A stretch of DNA of 64,000 nucleotides from Methylomonas sp. 11b (GTDB lineage: Bacteria; Pseudomonadota; Gammaproteobacteria; Methylococcales; Methylomonadaceae), in NCBI RefSeq assembly GCF_000515215.1, contig NZ_KI911557.1:3281741-3345740 (forward strand), read 5' to 3'. The notes under the pieces are model-generated. The model did no database searches and was not told the origin of the DNA. It saw only the letters and a list, made by a program, of their open reading frames with translations. The translations under genes were made by a program, and so were the position numbers. Of this stretch, positions 7,799-17,116 are shown piece by piece (position 1 is the stretch's first letter; each line of letters opens with the position of its first letter).

Positions 7799-9031
7799 TC
7801 ATTGTTGCTGTAGCCAAGCTAAGGCTCCTAAGCCTGCCGTGCGACCGGTGGCCAAGCAGGCGGTGAGCAGATAACCACCCGTCGGCGCTTCCCAATCCAC
7901 CATCTCGCCCGCTACAAATACACCGGGAAACTTTCGAAGCATCAGGCGTTGGTCCAGTTCATTGAAACAGACGCCGCCGGCACTACTGATCGCTTCTGCA
8001 ATAGGCCGGGTAGCCGTTAGCGTGATAGGCAACGCTTTCAAGGTTTTGGCAAGTTTGCTCGGATCGTCCATTTCGGCGGCAGACAAGACTTCGCGCAGTA
8101 AAGCAGCTTTGGCGCCGCTAATACCCAAACGTTTGCGCAGATGATTGCCCAAGCTGTCCTTGCCGCGCGGCTTGCCCAGACGATCTATGATGTTTGCCAA
8201 ACTGCGATCCGGCAGTAAATCCAACTGTATCAACGCCGAACCGCTGGCGGCTATTTCATCACGCAGCGGCGCGGACAGCGCATAAATCAAGCCGCCTTCC
8301 AAACCGTACTCGGCTATCGTCAGTTCGCCTTGCTGGTTGAATGTCTCGCCGTTCTGATTTGTGAATAAGATGCTAACCGGCTTGAGCGGCTGGCCGGCAA
8401 AACGTTCGCGAAAATAGTCACTCCAGGCAATTTCAAAACCGCAGTTGACCGGCTTTAGCGGTTCAACGGCGATGCCGCGCTGCGCTAGCATTGATTGCCA
8501 AACACCCGTCGAACCCAGTTGCGGCCAACTGCCGCCGCCCAAAGCTAAAATAACCGCATCGGCCTGGACAATCCGCTCGCCGTCCGGCGTATCGAAGCGT
8601 AGTTCATTTTTCGTCCATCCCAGCCAGCGATGGCGCATGCGGAACTGTACGCCGTTGGAACGCAGGCGGTGCAGCCACGCTCGTAACAACGGCGCGGCTT
8701 TCATTTCGTTGGGAAACACCCGGCCGGATGTGCCGACAAAGGTTTCGATACCCAAGCCTTGTACCCAGGCTCGCAAAGCGTCCGGCGCAAACTCGTTAAG
8801 CAACGGTTCCAGTTCGGCGCGCCTCGCACCGTAGCGGGACAAAAACCTCTCGAACGATTCAGAATGGGTAATATTCATGCCGCCCTTGCCAGCCATCAAA
8901 AACTTGCGCCCGGCCGAGGGCATCGCATCGTAAACGGTGACGTTGAGCCCGGCTTGGCTCAATACTTCGGCGGCCATCAGACCTGCAGGACCAGCGCCGA
9001 TGATGGCGACAGAGTGGTTAAAGGAAGTCAA
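7799..9031 (-). CDS. NAD(P)/FAD-dependent oxidoreductase, BaiN/HI0933-like family (TIGR03862 type)
   Basis: A 410-residue flavoprotein with an N-terminal FAD Rossmann motif (AIIGAGPAGLMAAEVL, residues 9-24), the family-specific GRKFLMAGKGGMNITHSE segment near 46, a second nucleotide-binding segment ADAVILALGGGSWPQLGSTG near 155, and a C-terminal GVFVAGEMVDWEAPTGGYLLTACLATGR flavin motif near 370. These are the marks of the BaiN/HI0933 flavoprotein family; the physiological substrate is generally unknown. Start is a TTG at 9029-9031, as the FAD motif begins within ten residues and no ATG is available. It lies between trpG and trpD with no obvious link to tryptophan synthesis. Confidence 0.88.
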   Translation of the reverse strand: MTSFNHSVAIIGAGPAGLMAAEVLSQAGLNVTVYDAMPSAGRKFLMAGKGGMNITHSESFERFLSRYGARRAELEPLLNEFAPDALRAWVQGLGIETFVGTSGRVFPNEMKAAPLLRAWLHRLRSNGVQFRMRHRWLGWTKNELRFDTPDGERIVQADAVILALGGGSWPQLGSTGVWQSMLAQRGIAVEPLKPVNCGFEIAWSDYFRERFAGQPLKPVSILFTNQNGETFNQQGELTIAEYGLEGGLIYALSAPLRDEIAASGSALIQLDLLPDRSLANIIDRLGKPRGKDSLGNHLRKRLGISGAKAALLREVLSAAEMDDPSKLAKTLKALPITLTATRPIAEAISSAGGVCFNELDQRLMLRKFPGVFVAGEMVDWEAPTGGYLLTACLATGRTAGLGALAWLQQQ

Positions 9032-9058
9032 TGCGTGGCGAGGCTAAAGTTTCATGTT

Positions 9059-9244
9059 CTAACCAGCCTTTCCTTGCCAATATATGCCCAGGAGCGCTCC
9101 GACACCGACTAAGCTCACGCAATATCCCGATGTAAAAGGTTCGATAGAATATGAAAGAAAAAACGCCAAGCCGATGGAGATTAGAACGCACAATACAAAT
9201 CGCCAATGTATTGCTCCCCAAATCAAGGAAAAGAGCTCATCCAT
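9059..9244 (-). CDS. Small two-helix membrane protein
   Basis: A 61-residue protein with two predicted transmembrane helices (about residues 13-33 and 38-57) joined by a short polar loop, the second rich in small residues (SLVGVGALLGIYW). ATG start at 9244; stop 27 bases before the flavoprotein start. No family recognised. The hydrophobic pattern supports a real gene, but the small size keeps this uncertain. Confidence 0.55.
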   Translation of the reverse strand: MDELFSLIWGAIHWRFVLCVLISIGLAFFLSYSIEPFTSGYCVSLVGVGALLGIYWQGKAG

Positions 9245-9320
9245 GTTTTACGAAGTAGTGCCTTGATAGTTTGAATGAACGGTCGATACGGATTGCAAAT
9301 CGAGATGTCATGCAGTTAAT

Positions 9321-9590
9321 TTAGGACTGACTACTGGCTTGCAATGGAAATCTCTCCGGATGTTTGATCATCTCCACAGTCAAGTCGATATCCATTTCTG
9401 GCCAGTAAAAATGATTGGGTGAAGGCTCTTCAACACGGAGAATGGCATTGATAGGCTGATTTTTAAACCACGGAAAGTCATCATAAGACATGAATAACTC
9501 TTCGGTCCGAGTCAGCAACCATACGCCGTGACTGGATATGTGTGTCACTTCAGCCGGGGAAATGTTGTTGCCAAGCGCTAATGAGTTCAT
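9321..9590 (-). CDS. DUF2442 family protein
   Basis: An 89-residue DUF2442 protein: the core [66 protein letters not shown] matches the family form (strand pattern, DFPWF and the D-DI-L-V ending). It overlaps the upstream DUF4160 gene by about 40 bases, and the two are commonly neighbours in bacteria; a toxin-antitoxin-like role has been suggested for such pairs but is not established. Encoded downstream of trpG in the same direction. Confidence 0.85.
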   Translation of the reverse strand: MNSLALGNNISPAEVTHISSHGVWLLTRTEELFMSYDDFPWFKNQPINAILRVEEPSPNHFYWPEMDIDLTVEMIKHPERFPLQASSQS

Positions 9591-9789
9591 CGTAATGTTT
9601 CTCCACTAAAGATTCGATTTCTTTTAGCTGCTTTCTGGAATATCGATAGTTTTTTGCCAGCTCAATTTCCGGTTTAAGCCAAAATTTGGCCTCGCCGTCT
9701 TCGGAAACGATGTGCACGTGCATTCTAGGTTCTTCCCTTGAGAAGAAAAAGAAGCGGTAGCCCGCTTCTTTAAAGACCGTCGGAGTCAT
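9550..9789 (-). CDS. DUF4160 family protein
   Basis: A 79-residue DUF4160 protein. Family features: [20 protein letters not shown], then [38 protein letters not shown], including the H-V-H strand and the W-L-P-E-LA-N-G/Y pattern. Its ATG overlaps the trpG stop (ATGA), so translation is coupled to trpG, while its own 3' end overlaps DUF2442. This makes an apparent trpE-trpG-DUF4160-DUF2442 transcription unit. Biochemical role unknown. Confidence 0.88.
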   Translation of the reverse strand: MTPTVFKEAGYRFFFFSREEPRMHVHIVSEDGEAKFWLKPEIELAKNYRYSRKQLKEIESLVEKHYDELISAWQQHFPG

Positions 9790-10376
9790 CGCGCCAAAAA
9801 ATTCCGCAACATATCATGCCCATGTTCGGTCAGAATCGACTCTGGGTGGAATTGCACGCCTTCTATATCCAGGGTTTTATGCCTTACGCCCATGATTTCG
9901 TCGATATTTCCGGCTTCGTCCTGGGTCCAGGCTGTCACTTCCAGACAATCCGGCAAGCTGGTTTGTTCTATCACTAGCGAGTGGTAGCGGGTGGCGGTGA
10001 ACGGGTTGCTCAGGCCTTTGAATACGCCGGCATCCTTGTGATAAACCGGCGAGGTCTTGCCGTGCATGATCTGCTTAGCGTGGATGATGTTGCCGCCGAA
10101 CGCGTAACCAATGCTTTGGTGTCCCAGGCAGACGCCCAGAATCGGATATTTGCCGGCGTAGCGGTGGATGGTTTCCACGGAAATACCGGCTTCTTTGGGT
10201 GTGCAGGGGCCGGGGGAAATCACGATCTTGTCCGGGCGCAGCCCTTCGATGTCATCCACCGTCACTTCGTCGTTGCGCACCACCACCACCTCGGCACCCA
10301 ATTCGCCGAAATATTGCACCAGGTTGTAGGTGAACGAATCGTAATTGTCGACCATCACCAATCTGACGCCGCTCAT
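9786..10376 (-). CDS. trpG: Anthranilate synthase component II (glutamine amidotransferase)
   Basis: A 196-residue class I glutamine amidotransferase that supplies ammonia to Trp[21 protein letters not shown] is the family N terminus; [13 protein letters not shown] carries the PGP loop; [10 protein letters not shown] near residue 78 contains the nucleophile Cys; and GVQFHPES near 173 contributes the catalytic His and Glu. The start overlaps the trpE stop (ATGA). In many bacteria this subunit also serves PabB, and no separate pabA is visible here. Confidence 0.97.
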   Translation of the reverse strand: MSGVRLVMVDNYDSFTYNLVQYFGELGAEVVVVRNDEVTVDDIEGLRPDKIVISPGPCTPKEAGISVETIHRYAGKYPILGVCLGHQSIGYAFGGNIIHAKQIMHGKTSPVYHKDAGVFKGLSNPFTATRYHSLVIEQTSLPDCLEVTAWTQDEAGNIDEIMGVRHKTLDIEGVQFHPESILTEHGHDMLRNFLAR

Positions 10377-11857
10377 GCTTTGCCTCCGAGGCCGGCTTCG
10401 GCCATGCTGACGGCGCGGAACACCGCGCGGCCTTTGTTCATTGTTTCATCCCATTCGCTGCGCGGCACGGAATCGTAAACGATGCCGGCGCCGGCTTGAA
10501 TGTGTAAGGTTTGATCTTTAATCACCGCCGTGCGGATGGCGATGGCGGTATCCAGATTGCCGGACCAGGAGATGTAACCGACTGCGCCGGAATAAATGCC
10601 GCGCTTGACCGGCTCCAGTTCGTCGATAATTTCCATCGCCCGAATTTTCGGCGCACCGCTGACGGTGCCGGCTGGGAAGGTGGCAGCCAGTACGTCGAAG
10701 GCGTTTTTGCCCTCCTGCAATTCGCCGGTGACGTTGGAAACGATGTGCATGACGTGCGAATAACGCTCGACGATCATCTTGTCGGTGAGTTTGACGCTAC
10801 CGATTTTCGCTACCCGGCCGGTGTCGTTGCGGCCCAGGTCGATCAGCATCAAATGCTCGGCAATTTCTTTCGGATCGGCCAAAAGGTCTTTTTCCAGTTC
10901 CAAGTCCTGTTCGTGAGTCTCGCCCCGACGGCGGGTACCGGCAATCGGTCTGACAGTGATTTCATTGTCTTCCAGGCGCACCAGAATTTCCGGTGAGGAA
11001 CCGACGATATGAAAATCGGCCAGGTTCAGATAAAACATATACGGCGACGGATTCAGGCAGCGCAAAGCCCGGTACAAATCCAGCGGCGAGGCGCTGAACG
11101 GAATCGACATGCGCTGCGACAATACCACCTGCATGCAATCGCCGTCGGTGATGTATTGCTTGGCTTTTCGCACCGCGTCTTCATAGCCTTGCTGGGTAAA
11201 GCCGGAGACAAAATCGTGTTCGTGCACGTGTTTAACGGCCGGATGCGCTTGCGGATTGGCTTGCAGTTCGCGCAGTTTTACCACCAGTTCGTCGAGTCTG
11301 GCTTTGGCGTTCTCGTAGGCATTGGCCTGCGACGGATCGGCATGGGTCAGCAACAGCATTTTGCCGGATAGGTTGTCGAACACCAGCAAGTCTTGCGACA
11401 CCATCAACAGTATATCCGGCGCGCCGATAGGGTCGGGTTTGCCGCTGGGTTGTAGGCGCGGTTCGATGTAGCCGATGGTTTCGTAACCGAAATAACCGAC
11501 CAGGCCACCATTGAAACGCGGCAAACCCGGCACGTCCGGCACGTTGTAGTTTTGCCGAAATTCTTCTATCCATTCCAACGGCTGCGGGTGTTCAAAAGTT
11601 TGCGTGTCCTGGCCGTCTTTTTCGACCGTGATGCTATGGCCGCTGATTTTAATGCGGGTTTTGCAAGGTAAGCCGATGATCGAATACCGTCCCCACTGTT
11701 CGCCGCCGTGCACGGACTCGAACAAATAGGAATAAGGGCCGTCGGCCAGCTTTAAATATGCGCTGAGCGGCGTATCCAGATCGGCCAGCACTTCGCGGCA
11801 GATCGGGATGCGGTTATAGCCTTGTTGGGCGTATGCGGTAAATTCGGCGGGTGTCAT
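10373..11857 (-). CDS. trpE: Anthranilate synthase component I
   Basis: About 494 residues; converts chorismate to anthranilate. N-terminal domain contains the feedback-inhibitor region ([17 protein letters not shown] near residue 46, the L-ES form of the tryptophan-binding site). The chorismate-binding domain shows [12 protein letters not shown] near 250, [27 protein letters not shown] near 300, [25 protein letters not shown] near 330, and the C-terminal [21 protein letters not shown] and [22 protein letters not shown] motifs. Start at the ATG of MTPAEFTAY; an in-frame start at 11908 is less likely. Just upstream (11880-11909) is an inverted repeat GTTGTGCG/CGCACAAC that could be an operator. 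Confidence 0.97.
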   Translation of the reverse strand: MTPAEFTAYAQQGYNRIPICREVLADLDTPLSAYLKLADGPYSYLFESVHGGEQWGRYSIIGLPCKTRIKISGHSITVEKDGQDTQTFEHPQPLEWIEEFRQNYNVPDVPGLPRFNGGLVGYFGYETIGYIEPRLQPSGKPDPIGAPDILLMVSQDLLVFDNLSGKMLLLTHADPSQANAYENAKARLDELVVKLRELQANPQAHPAVKHVHEHDFVSGFTQQGYEDAVRKAKQYITDGDCMQVVLSQRMSIPFSASPLDLYRALRCLNPSPYMFYLNLADFHIVGSSPEILVRLEDNEITVRPIAGTRRRGETHEQDLELEKDLLADPKEIAEHLMLIDLGRNDTGRVAKIGSVKLTDKMIVERYSHVMHIVSNVTGELQEGKNAFDVLAATFPAGTVSGAPKIRAMEIIDELEPVKRGIYSGAVGYISWSGNLDTAIAIRTAVIKDQTLHIQAGAGIVYDSVPRSEWDETMNKGRAVFRAVSMAEAGLGGKA

Positions 11858-11965
11858 TATTATTCTCTTGAAGCAACCGGTTGTGCGACTCGCGATTGTA
11901 ACGCACAACGCGCCCAGCAGCGACCCGCGCGGCTTAAAACTATGCGCGGCGAATTAGCGCAAGGT

Positions 11966-13753
11966 TTAGCCGACCTTGGAATGCTCCCGCCAATCGATTT
12001 TATCCAGACCGAAGCGCTCGATTTTCCGGTACAGCGTAGTACGAGTTATCCCCAGGTTTTTCGCCGCCAAGGAAATATTGCCCGCACACTCCCGCAGGCT
12101 GGCTTTGATACCGTGCAGTTCCCAGTCTTCCAGCGTCATCGCGCGGCCCGGAGCCGCCGGTATCGGGTAGGTTAGCGTGTTGTCCGAGGTTTTATTGTCG
12201 ATACCCGGCAGCACCTTACCGAGTTCTTCGACAAAATCCAACGGCAAATCCTGCCGGGTAATCAGCGTGTCGCCGGCGGTGTATAGCGTCGCCCTGATGA
12301 CGTTGATCAGCTGCCGAATATTGCCCGGCCACGGGTGTTGCTCGATCAAGGCAATGACGCTGGGGCAAATACTGATTGCCTGCGGGTTGGGCAGATTGGC
12401 CAGTTCGCGCTGCAAGATGTGATGAATGATGCCCAACTTGTCGTCGCGCTCGCGCAAGGGCGGCAGATGAATTTGTGCGCCATTCAAACGATAATACAAA
12501 TCGCGGCGGAAACGGCCGGCTTCGACTGCTTCCAACAAGGGTACGTTGGTAGCCGCGACGATTTGCACATCCACCTTGATCGGTTTGCTGCCGCCGACTG
12601 GCGTGAATTCCGAGGTTTCCAGCACTCTGAGCAAAGTCGATTGCAAATCCAGACTCATGTCGCCGATTTCGTCCAGAAACAGAATACCTTTGTCGGCTAA
12701 CAGAAACTTCCCCGGTTTGCCGGCACTCCGCGCGCCGGTAAAACTGCCGGCTTCGTAACCGAACAGTTCGCTTTCGATTAAGTCATGCGGAATCGACGCG
12801 CAGTTGATCGCAATCAAAGGCTGATTCTTTCGCGGTCCGGCGTGTTTCAGCAGATTGACGAAATGATCCTTGCCCACGCCGGATTCGCCGGTAATCAGCA
12901 TGGGAATCTTATGGCGTTGCAGTTTCACAGCTTTATCCACCAAGGCCGTCAATTGTTCGGACATCGCTGATTCGTATTGGCTGGGCGGCCTTTTGGCCGG
13001 TTTGAACGGGATTTTTTCCAACACCCGCGCTTGCGCAACCGGACTTTGGGTTAAGGGCAGATTGGTATTCAGCAATACGCACAACAAATGTAGGAACGCG
13101 AACAACGAGTTCATGCTTTCCTGTCTATCGCTGATCAAGCCGATCACGGCTTGTACGTTGTCGTCCTCATCCAGCAAGGGGTAACCGACCGTAGTGAAGG
13201 GGTGTAACAGACTGACAAAATGCTCCATGCCCTGAAAGGCGATCGGTTTTTTCAGTTGCGCGGCGGTGCCGATGCCGTTATTACCCAACACCGCTTCGCT
13301 CCAGCGGCTGTGCTTTTCGTACAAACTCAGCATGAAAGGGCTGGCAAACGGATTTTCGCCCAACACTTGTAACAGGCGCCCGTCGGCATCGGTCAATACC
13401 AACATGACGCCGGCTTCCTTCAAAAACACGTCGAATTGATGCCCCAAATGCCGGAGCATTTCTGAAATATCGTGAGCGGCGCGGTGGATAAGCGGCTCCG
13501 AATCGGTGATCAAACGCCAATGATCCCAGCGTGCGTAATTGCCCAAAGGCAATTGGTATTCTTCCAGACAGCGGCGCCAGGATTCCGAAACCTCCGGGCG
13601 TACCCAGTCCGCATGATCGGGTACGCAACGGCTTTGTGCCATCCAGCGCCAGGCCTGTATCGGTCGGTCAACTTCAAACGCTAGTGAGGTTTTGAACGCG
13701 CAGGCTTCTTTGATGATTTTAACGTTGTGGGGCAAGTGCAAGGCAATATCCAT
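11966..13753 (-). CDS. mmoR: Sigma-54-dependent transcriptional activator of sMMO
   Basis: About 595 residues. N-terminal GAF-like sensory part (to about residue 250), then a sigma-54 AAA+ domain with Walker A GESGVGKD, the GSFTGA loop that contacts sigma-54 (GAFTGA variant), Walker B GILFLDEIGDMSLDLQSTLLRVLE, and LYYRLNGAQIHLPPLRER; the Fis-type HTH GNISLAAKNLGITRTTLYRKIERFGL is at the C terminus. MmoR is the known activator of the sigma-54 mmoX promoter in methanotrophs, and a matching promoter is present at 21388. ATG at 13753 has a good ribosome-binding site (GAGGAAAA). A terminator separates it from mmoG, so it should have its own promoter. Confidence 0.92.
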   Translation of the reverse strand: MDIALHLPHNVKIIKEACAFKTSLAFEVDRPIQAWRWMAQSRCVPDHADWVRPEVSESWRRCLEEYQLPLGNYARWDHWRLITDSEPLIHRAAHDISEMLRHLGHQFDVFLKEAGVMLVLTDADGRLLQVLGENPFASPFMLSLYEKHSRWSEAVLGNNGIGTAAQLKKPIAFQGMEHFVSLLHPFTTVGYPLLDEDDNVQAVIGLISDRQESMNSLFAFLHLLCVLLNTNLPLTQSPVAQARVLEKIPFKPAKRPPSQYESAMSEQLTALVDKAVKLQRHKIPMLITGESGVGKDHFVNLLKHAGPRKNQPLIAINCASIPHDLIESELFGYEAGSFTGARSAGKPGKFLLADKGILFLDEIGDMSLDLQSTLLRVLETSEFTPVGGSKPIKVDVQIVAATNVPLLEAVEAGRFRRDLYYRLNGAQIHLPPLRERDDKLGIIHHILQRELANLPNPQAISICPSVIALIEQHPWPGNIRQLINVIRATLYTAGDTLITRQDLPLDFVEELGKVLPGIDNKTSDNTLTYPIPAAPGRAMTLEDWELHGIKASLRECAGNISLAAKNLGITRTTLYRKIERFGLDKIDWREHSKVG

Positions 13754-13861
13754 TTTTCCTCTTGTATTTTGGTGCGCCAAATTAGTATCGGCACAAAACA
13801 AAAATATAAAAAACAGAGGTTTAGCTGCTTTTTACGGCGATGTCGTCCAAAATAACAAAAT

Positions 13862-13899
13862 CAAAAAAAGAGGCAATGCGACATAACGTCACATTGCCT
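13862..13899 (-). terminator. Rho-independent terminator of the sMMO operon
   Basis: On the minus strand the stem AGGCAATGTGAC pairs with GTCGCATTGCCT (one mismatch) around a short AT loop, followed by CTTTTTTT. It lies about 70 bases after the mmoG stop and before mmoR, so it should end the mmoX-to-mmoG transcript. Confidence 0.85.
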
Positions 13900-13965
13900 T
13901 ACTCCATTGCAGAATAATGGATAGCTCTAACTTTCGGATAGAGGAGGTTGAGGTAGGAATAACAA

Positions 13966-15648
13966 TTACATACGGGGATCTTCGCGAGTGGCGGCGGCCC
14001 ATTCCGGCGAATAGCCGGCCATGATGGATAAATCCGGCACATTCATGATTACCGTCTCGCTGCTGATCAAGGTAGCCACCACGCTCACTGCATTGCGCAA
14101 GGTCATGCGTACCACTTTCACGGGATCGATAATCCCAATCTCCAGAAAATGTCCGTAGTTCAAAAGCTGCATATCCACGGCAAATGCCGGGTCATCCTGG
14201 CTGGCTAAGCGCGTCAGGATGTCTTCGCTATTAAGGCAGCAATTACTCAACAATTGGCGCAGGGGCGCGCCCAGCGCCTGCTTGACGATGGCGATGCCTT
14301 GCTGCTGCTCGGCGTTTTCGGCAATCACTTCGTCCAACACCGCCATGCAACGCCACAAACCCACACCGCCGCCAGGTAAAACACCTTCTTGCAGCGCTGC
14401 CTTGGCGGACAAATAAGCATTTTCGATCCGCACCAGACGCTCTTTGATTTCCACGTCGGTGATACCGCCGACACTGAATGTGCCGGTCTTGCCCGATAAC
14501 ATCGAGATGCGTTCTTCCAGTTCTTCGGCTTCGTGCGAATTTCCCGTGGCTGAACCTTCGCCGGGTTTGCGGGCACGAACCCGCGCCAACTCGCGCCGGA
14601 GCGCCGCTATGCGTGTATTGACCAGTTCGCGCGAACCAGTCGCGCCGATGATCGTCGTATTGCCTTCTGATATGACCGCGCGCTGCGCCTGACCCAGTTG
14701 CGCCAGCGTCGCGTCTTCCAGGCGCATGGCATGCGCTTCCAAAATGGCGGTGCCGCCCGTCAACAAGGCCAAATCGCTTAGACGATTGATACGCTTGTCG
14801 CCAAAGCCGGGCGGCTTGACCGCCACCACTTTGAAGATACCGCGCACATGATTCAGCAATAACCCGGTTAAAGCCTTTTCAGCCACGGCCTCGGCGATCA
14901 CCAATAACGGCCGGCCTTCCGCGGCCACTTCTTCCAGAGTGGGTACCAGATCCATAAAGTCGCTGATTTCCCGGTCGTACAACAGAATGTAGGGCCTCTC
15001 CAAAACCGCTTCGGCGCGGGTTTTATCGGTGATGAAATAGGGCGATAAAAATCCCTGCTCGTAATAGATACCTTCCACTATCTCCAGCTGGTCTTCCCGG
15101 CCATTGCCCAGCTGAAAGGTCAATGTGCCCGCTTCGCCAAGCTCGGCCAAAGCCTGTTTCAACAACTTGCCGACACCGGCTTCGCCTTTAGTAGCGACCA
15201 GGGTGATTTTTTCGACCCAGTCATCCGTGCTGTCGGTGACAGCGGTTTTTTGCAAATGCTGCTCCACCAAGATCAGCGCCAACTCCATGCCTTTTTGCAA
15301 CTGCATGGGATGAAAGCCGGCCGCGACGCTTTTCAACGCTTCGACCGCCAGGCTTTGTGCCAAAACAATTGCTGTGGTAGTACCGTCGCCTACTTCTCTG
15401 GACACCGCGCCGGCGACATCCCGCAACATGCGAGCGCCCAAATCGGCAATCCGATCTTCCATGACGATGGCATTGGCAACCGTAACGCCATCTCGGGTAA
15501 AGATGGGCATGATGCCGTCGGTTCGATGTTGAATCATCACCGCGGGGCCGGCGCTACCCAGCGTAACGCTCGCTGCTCGCGCCACCGCATTGATGCCTTG
15601 CAGCAGACGCTGGCGAGCTTCCGGGTTGTAAATAACGTGTTTACTCAT
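13966..15648 (-). CDS. mmoG: GroEL-like chaperonin of the sMMO cluster
   Basis: A 560-residue Hsp60 homologue. Chaperonin signatures are visible: VTLGSAGPAVMIQ (compare VTLGPKGRNV), FTRDGVTVANAI, GDGTTTAIVLAQSL (ATP-binding GDGTTT near residue 86), YEQGFLSPYFITD, AVKPPGFGDKR near 277, and LPGGGVGLWR near 420. The GGM-rich tail of true GroEL is absent; the end is GYSPEWAAATREDPRM. No groES is adjacent. In methanotrophs MmoG is required for sMMO production and is thought to fold or assemble hydroxylase or MmoR. It is the last gene of the operon, ahead of the terminator at 13862. Confidence 0.92.
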   Translation of the reverse strand: MSKHVIYNPEARQRLLQGINAVARAASVTLGSAGPAVMIQHRTDGIMPIFTRDGVTVANAIVMEDRIADLGARMLRDVAGAVSREVGDGTTTAIVLAQSLAVEALKSVAAGFHPMQLQKGMELALILVEQHLQKTAVTDSTDDWVEKITLVATKGEAGVGKLLKQALAELGEAGTLTFQLGNGREDQLEIVEGIYYEQGFLSPYFITDKTRAEAVLERPYILLYDREISDFMDLVPTLEEVAAEGRPLLVIAEAVAEKALTGLLLNHVRGIFKVVAVKPPGFGDKRINRLSDLALLTGGTAILEAHAMRLEDATLAQLGQAQRAVISEGNTTIIGATGSRELVNTRIAALRRELARVRARKPGEGSATGNSHEAEELEERISMLSGKTGTFSVGGITDVEIKERLVRIENAYLSAKAALQEGVLPGGGVGLWRCMAVLDEVIAENAEQQQGIAIVKQALGAPLRQLLSNCCLNSEDILTRLASQDDPAFAVDMQLLNYGHFLEIGIIDPVKVVRMTLRNAVSVVATLISSETVIMNVPDLSIMAGYSPEWAAATREDPRM

Positions 15649-15668
15649 TTCTGGGATGTCTCAATCGG

Positions 15669-15962
15669 TTAGAGGTGCGAATTTAATTTCATCAAGGTTT
15701 GCCCCACCTGGGCACGGGTTTGACGGGCACGTTGTGCATTGGCCCAGGTACGAATCAGGATTTTGTCCCAGTAATCCAAGCTGCGTTTAAAGTCCACCTC
15801 TTCTTCACCAGTGAATTCCTGATTCCAGAACTCCCTTAATTCCTGAACTCTGGCATCGCCTAATTTTTCAAAAATCTCCTGCTCTTCTATCAGCAGTTTT
15901 CTGATCGTTTCGTCCAGTTGCACAGCCATACCAACCAGAAACTCTACATCGTCGGCTTTCAT
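15669..15962 (-). CDS. Small sMMO-operon protein of unknown function
   Basis: A 97-residue, mainly helical acidic protein: MKADDVEFLVGMAVQLDETIRKLLIEEQEIFEKLGDARVQELREFWNQEF then a basic second half ending RARQTRAQVGQTLMKLNSHL. Start set at ATG 15962; a longer frame upstream overlaps mmoC and reads as its shadow. It lies between mmoC and mmoG with 20 bases to mmoG and about 115 to mmoC, all on one strand and with no terminator between, so it should be co-transcribed with sMMO. I do not recognise a family. A helix-rich small partner or assembly factor is an inference from position only. Confidence 0.75.
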   Translation of the reverse strand: MKADDVEFLVGMAVQLDETIRKLLIEEQEIFEKLGDARVQELREFWNQEFTGEEEVDFKRSLDYWDKILIRTWANAQRARQTRAQVGQTLMKLNSHL

Positions 15963-16077
15963 AGTCGCCTCAGCGTGGTTGCGCGTTTTTTCGGCAGGGA
16001 AAAAAGGCTGATTTGGATCAGCAAACAGGATTACCGAGCGTCGAAACGGCTGCGCAGCACCCTGTTTGCCAGTGGCG

Positions 16078-17115
16078 TTATGGCGAGCCGCTAGGCAGGA
16101 ACTTTTCCAGATAGATGCGTTCCTTGGGGATGCCCATTTCGGCGCACACCGCAAAAGTGGCGTCGACCATGCCCGGCGGCCCGCACAGGTATAAATCGGG
16201 CTTGGCACCGGTATCCTTCAGATCGCGGCGCAGGATGTCCACCACGCTGCCTTTTTCGCAATGCCAGTCGTCCGAGCATTTCCAGACGCAGTTTCTCAGC
16301 TCCAGTGTCGGCATTTGCGCCGCCAGCTGATTCAACTCATCCAGATGAAAAATTTCGGCTTCGGTGTTCACGCCAAAATAGATGATGCACTTCTGTGGCT
16401 CTTCCCATTCCTGCATGCGGCGCACCATCGATAAGATCGGCGCCAGCCCGGTACCGCCGGCCACAAAATAGCGTGGGGTAAAGCCGTTTTCTTTCAAACC
16501 GAAAATGCCCGATGGGCCTTTGACATTTAATTTCTGACCCAGCTTGGCGTCGTTTTTTAAATATTCTGAAAATTTGCCGCCATCCACGATGCGAATCAAA
16601 AACTCCAGATCGCCGGTTTTATTGGCCGTATTGGCGGGGGAATAGGAACGAGTGATGGTCGTGCCGGGAATTTCCAAATCGAAAAACTGCCCGGAGTCGA
16701 ACTTAATGGTTTGATCGTCCCCCGTGCGCCGCAGCAGAAGTTTCATCACGTTAATGGAGATTTGCGACAACTCAATCACTTCCGCTACAAACGTCAAACC
16801 TTCCGGTGAGAACGAAATCCTGTCGTAGGTATAAGGCACTTCGACGTCTAAATCGCTTACGGGGTAGCAGCGGCATAACAATACTTCGCCGGCCTCTTCT
16901 TCTTCATACGGCAAGGCCTGCGAACTGCATTTGCCCAAAACATAATCGCCTTCCGCGCAAAATCCTTTGCAGGTGGCGCAACCGCCTTCGCGACACGACG
17001 ACATCAAATAAATATCCTGCCGTACCGCCGCAGTGATGACATCCTCGTCTTCGTAACAATCAAAGCAAACGGATTCCCCGTCTTGGGTAATGATTTTAAT
17101 TTGATGGGCGCTCAT
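16078..17115 (-). CDS. mmoC: sMMO reductase (MmoC), FAD/[2Fe-2S]
   Basis: A 345-residue NADH-dependent reductase that passes electrons to the hydroxylase. The plant-type ferredoxin domain holds Cys41, Cys46 and Cys49 (C-REGG-C-AT-C) and Cys81. The FAD-binding region has RSYSPANT near residue 170, and the NADH domain has GGTGLAPILSMVRRMQEW near 230 and YLCGPPGMVDATFAVC near 315. Start at ATG 17115, one base after the mmoD stop; an upstream in-frame start lies inside mmoD. Length and motifs match MmoC of other methanotrophs. Confidence 0.96.
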   Translation of the reverse strand: MSAHQIKIITQDGESVCFDCYEDEDVITAAVRQDIYLMSSCREGGCATCKGFCAEGDYVLGKCSSQALPYEEEEAGEVLLCRCYPVSDLDVEVPYTYDRISFSPEGLTFVAEVIELSQISINVMKLLLRRTGDDQTIKFDSGQFFDLEIPGTTITRSYSPANTANKTGDLEFLIRIVDGGKFSEYLKNDAKLGQKLNVKGPSGIFGLKENGFTPRYFVAGGTGLAPILSMVRRMQEWEEPQKCIIYFGVNTEAEIFHLDELNQLAAQMPTLELRNCVWKCSDDWHCEKGSVVDILRRDLKDTGAKPDLYLCGPPGMVDATFAVCAEMGIPKERIYLEKFLPSGSP

Positions 17116-17116
17116 G

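Noticed and set aside
11880..11909. Inverted repeat GTTGTGCG/CGCACAAC as terminator of mmoR
   Set aside because: No T run on the minus strand and a 14-base loop; it might be an operator for trpE but that is not supported further.
15963..16208. N-terminal extension of the small sMMO-operon protein
   Set aside because: It overlaps mmoC and reads its codons in another frame; ATG 15962 is a better start.
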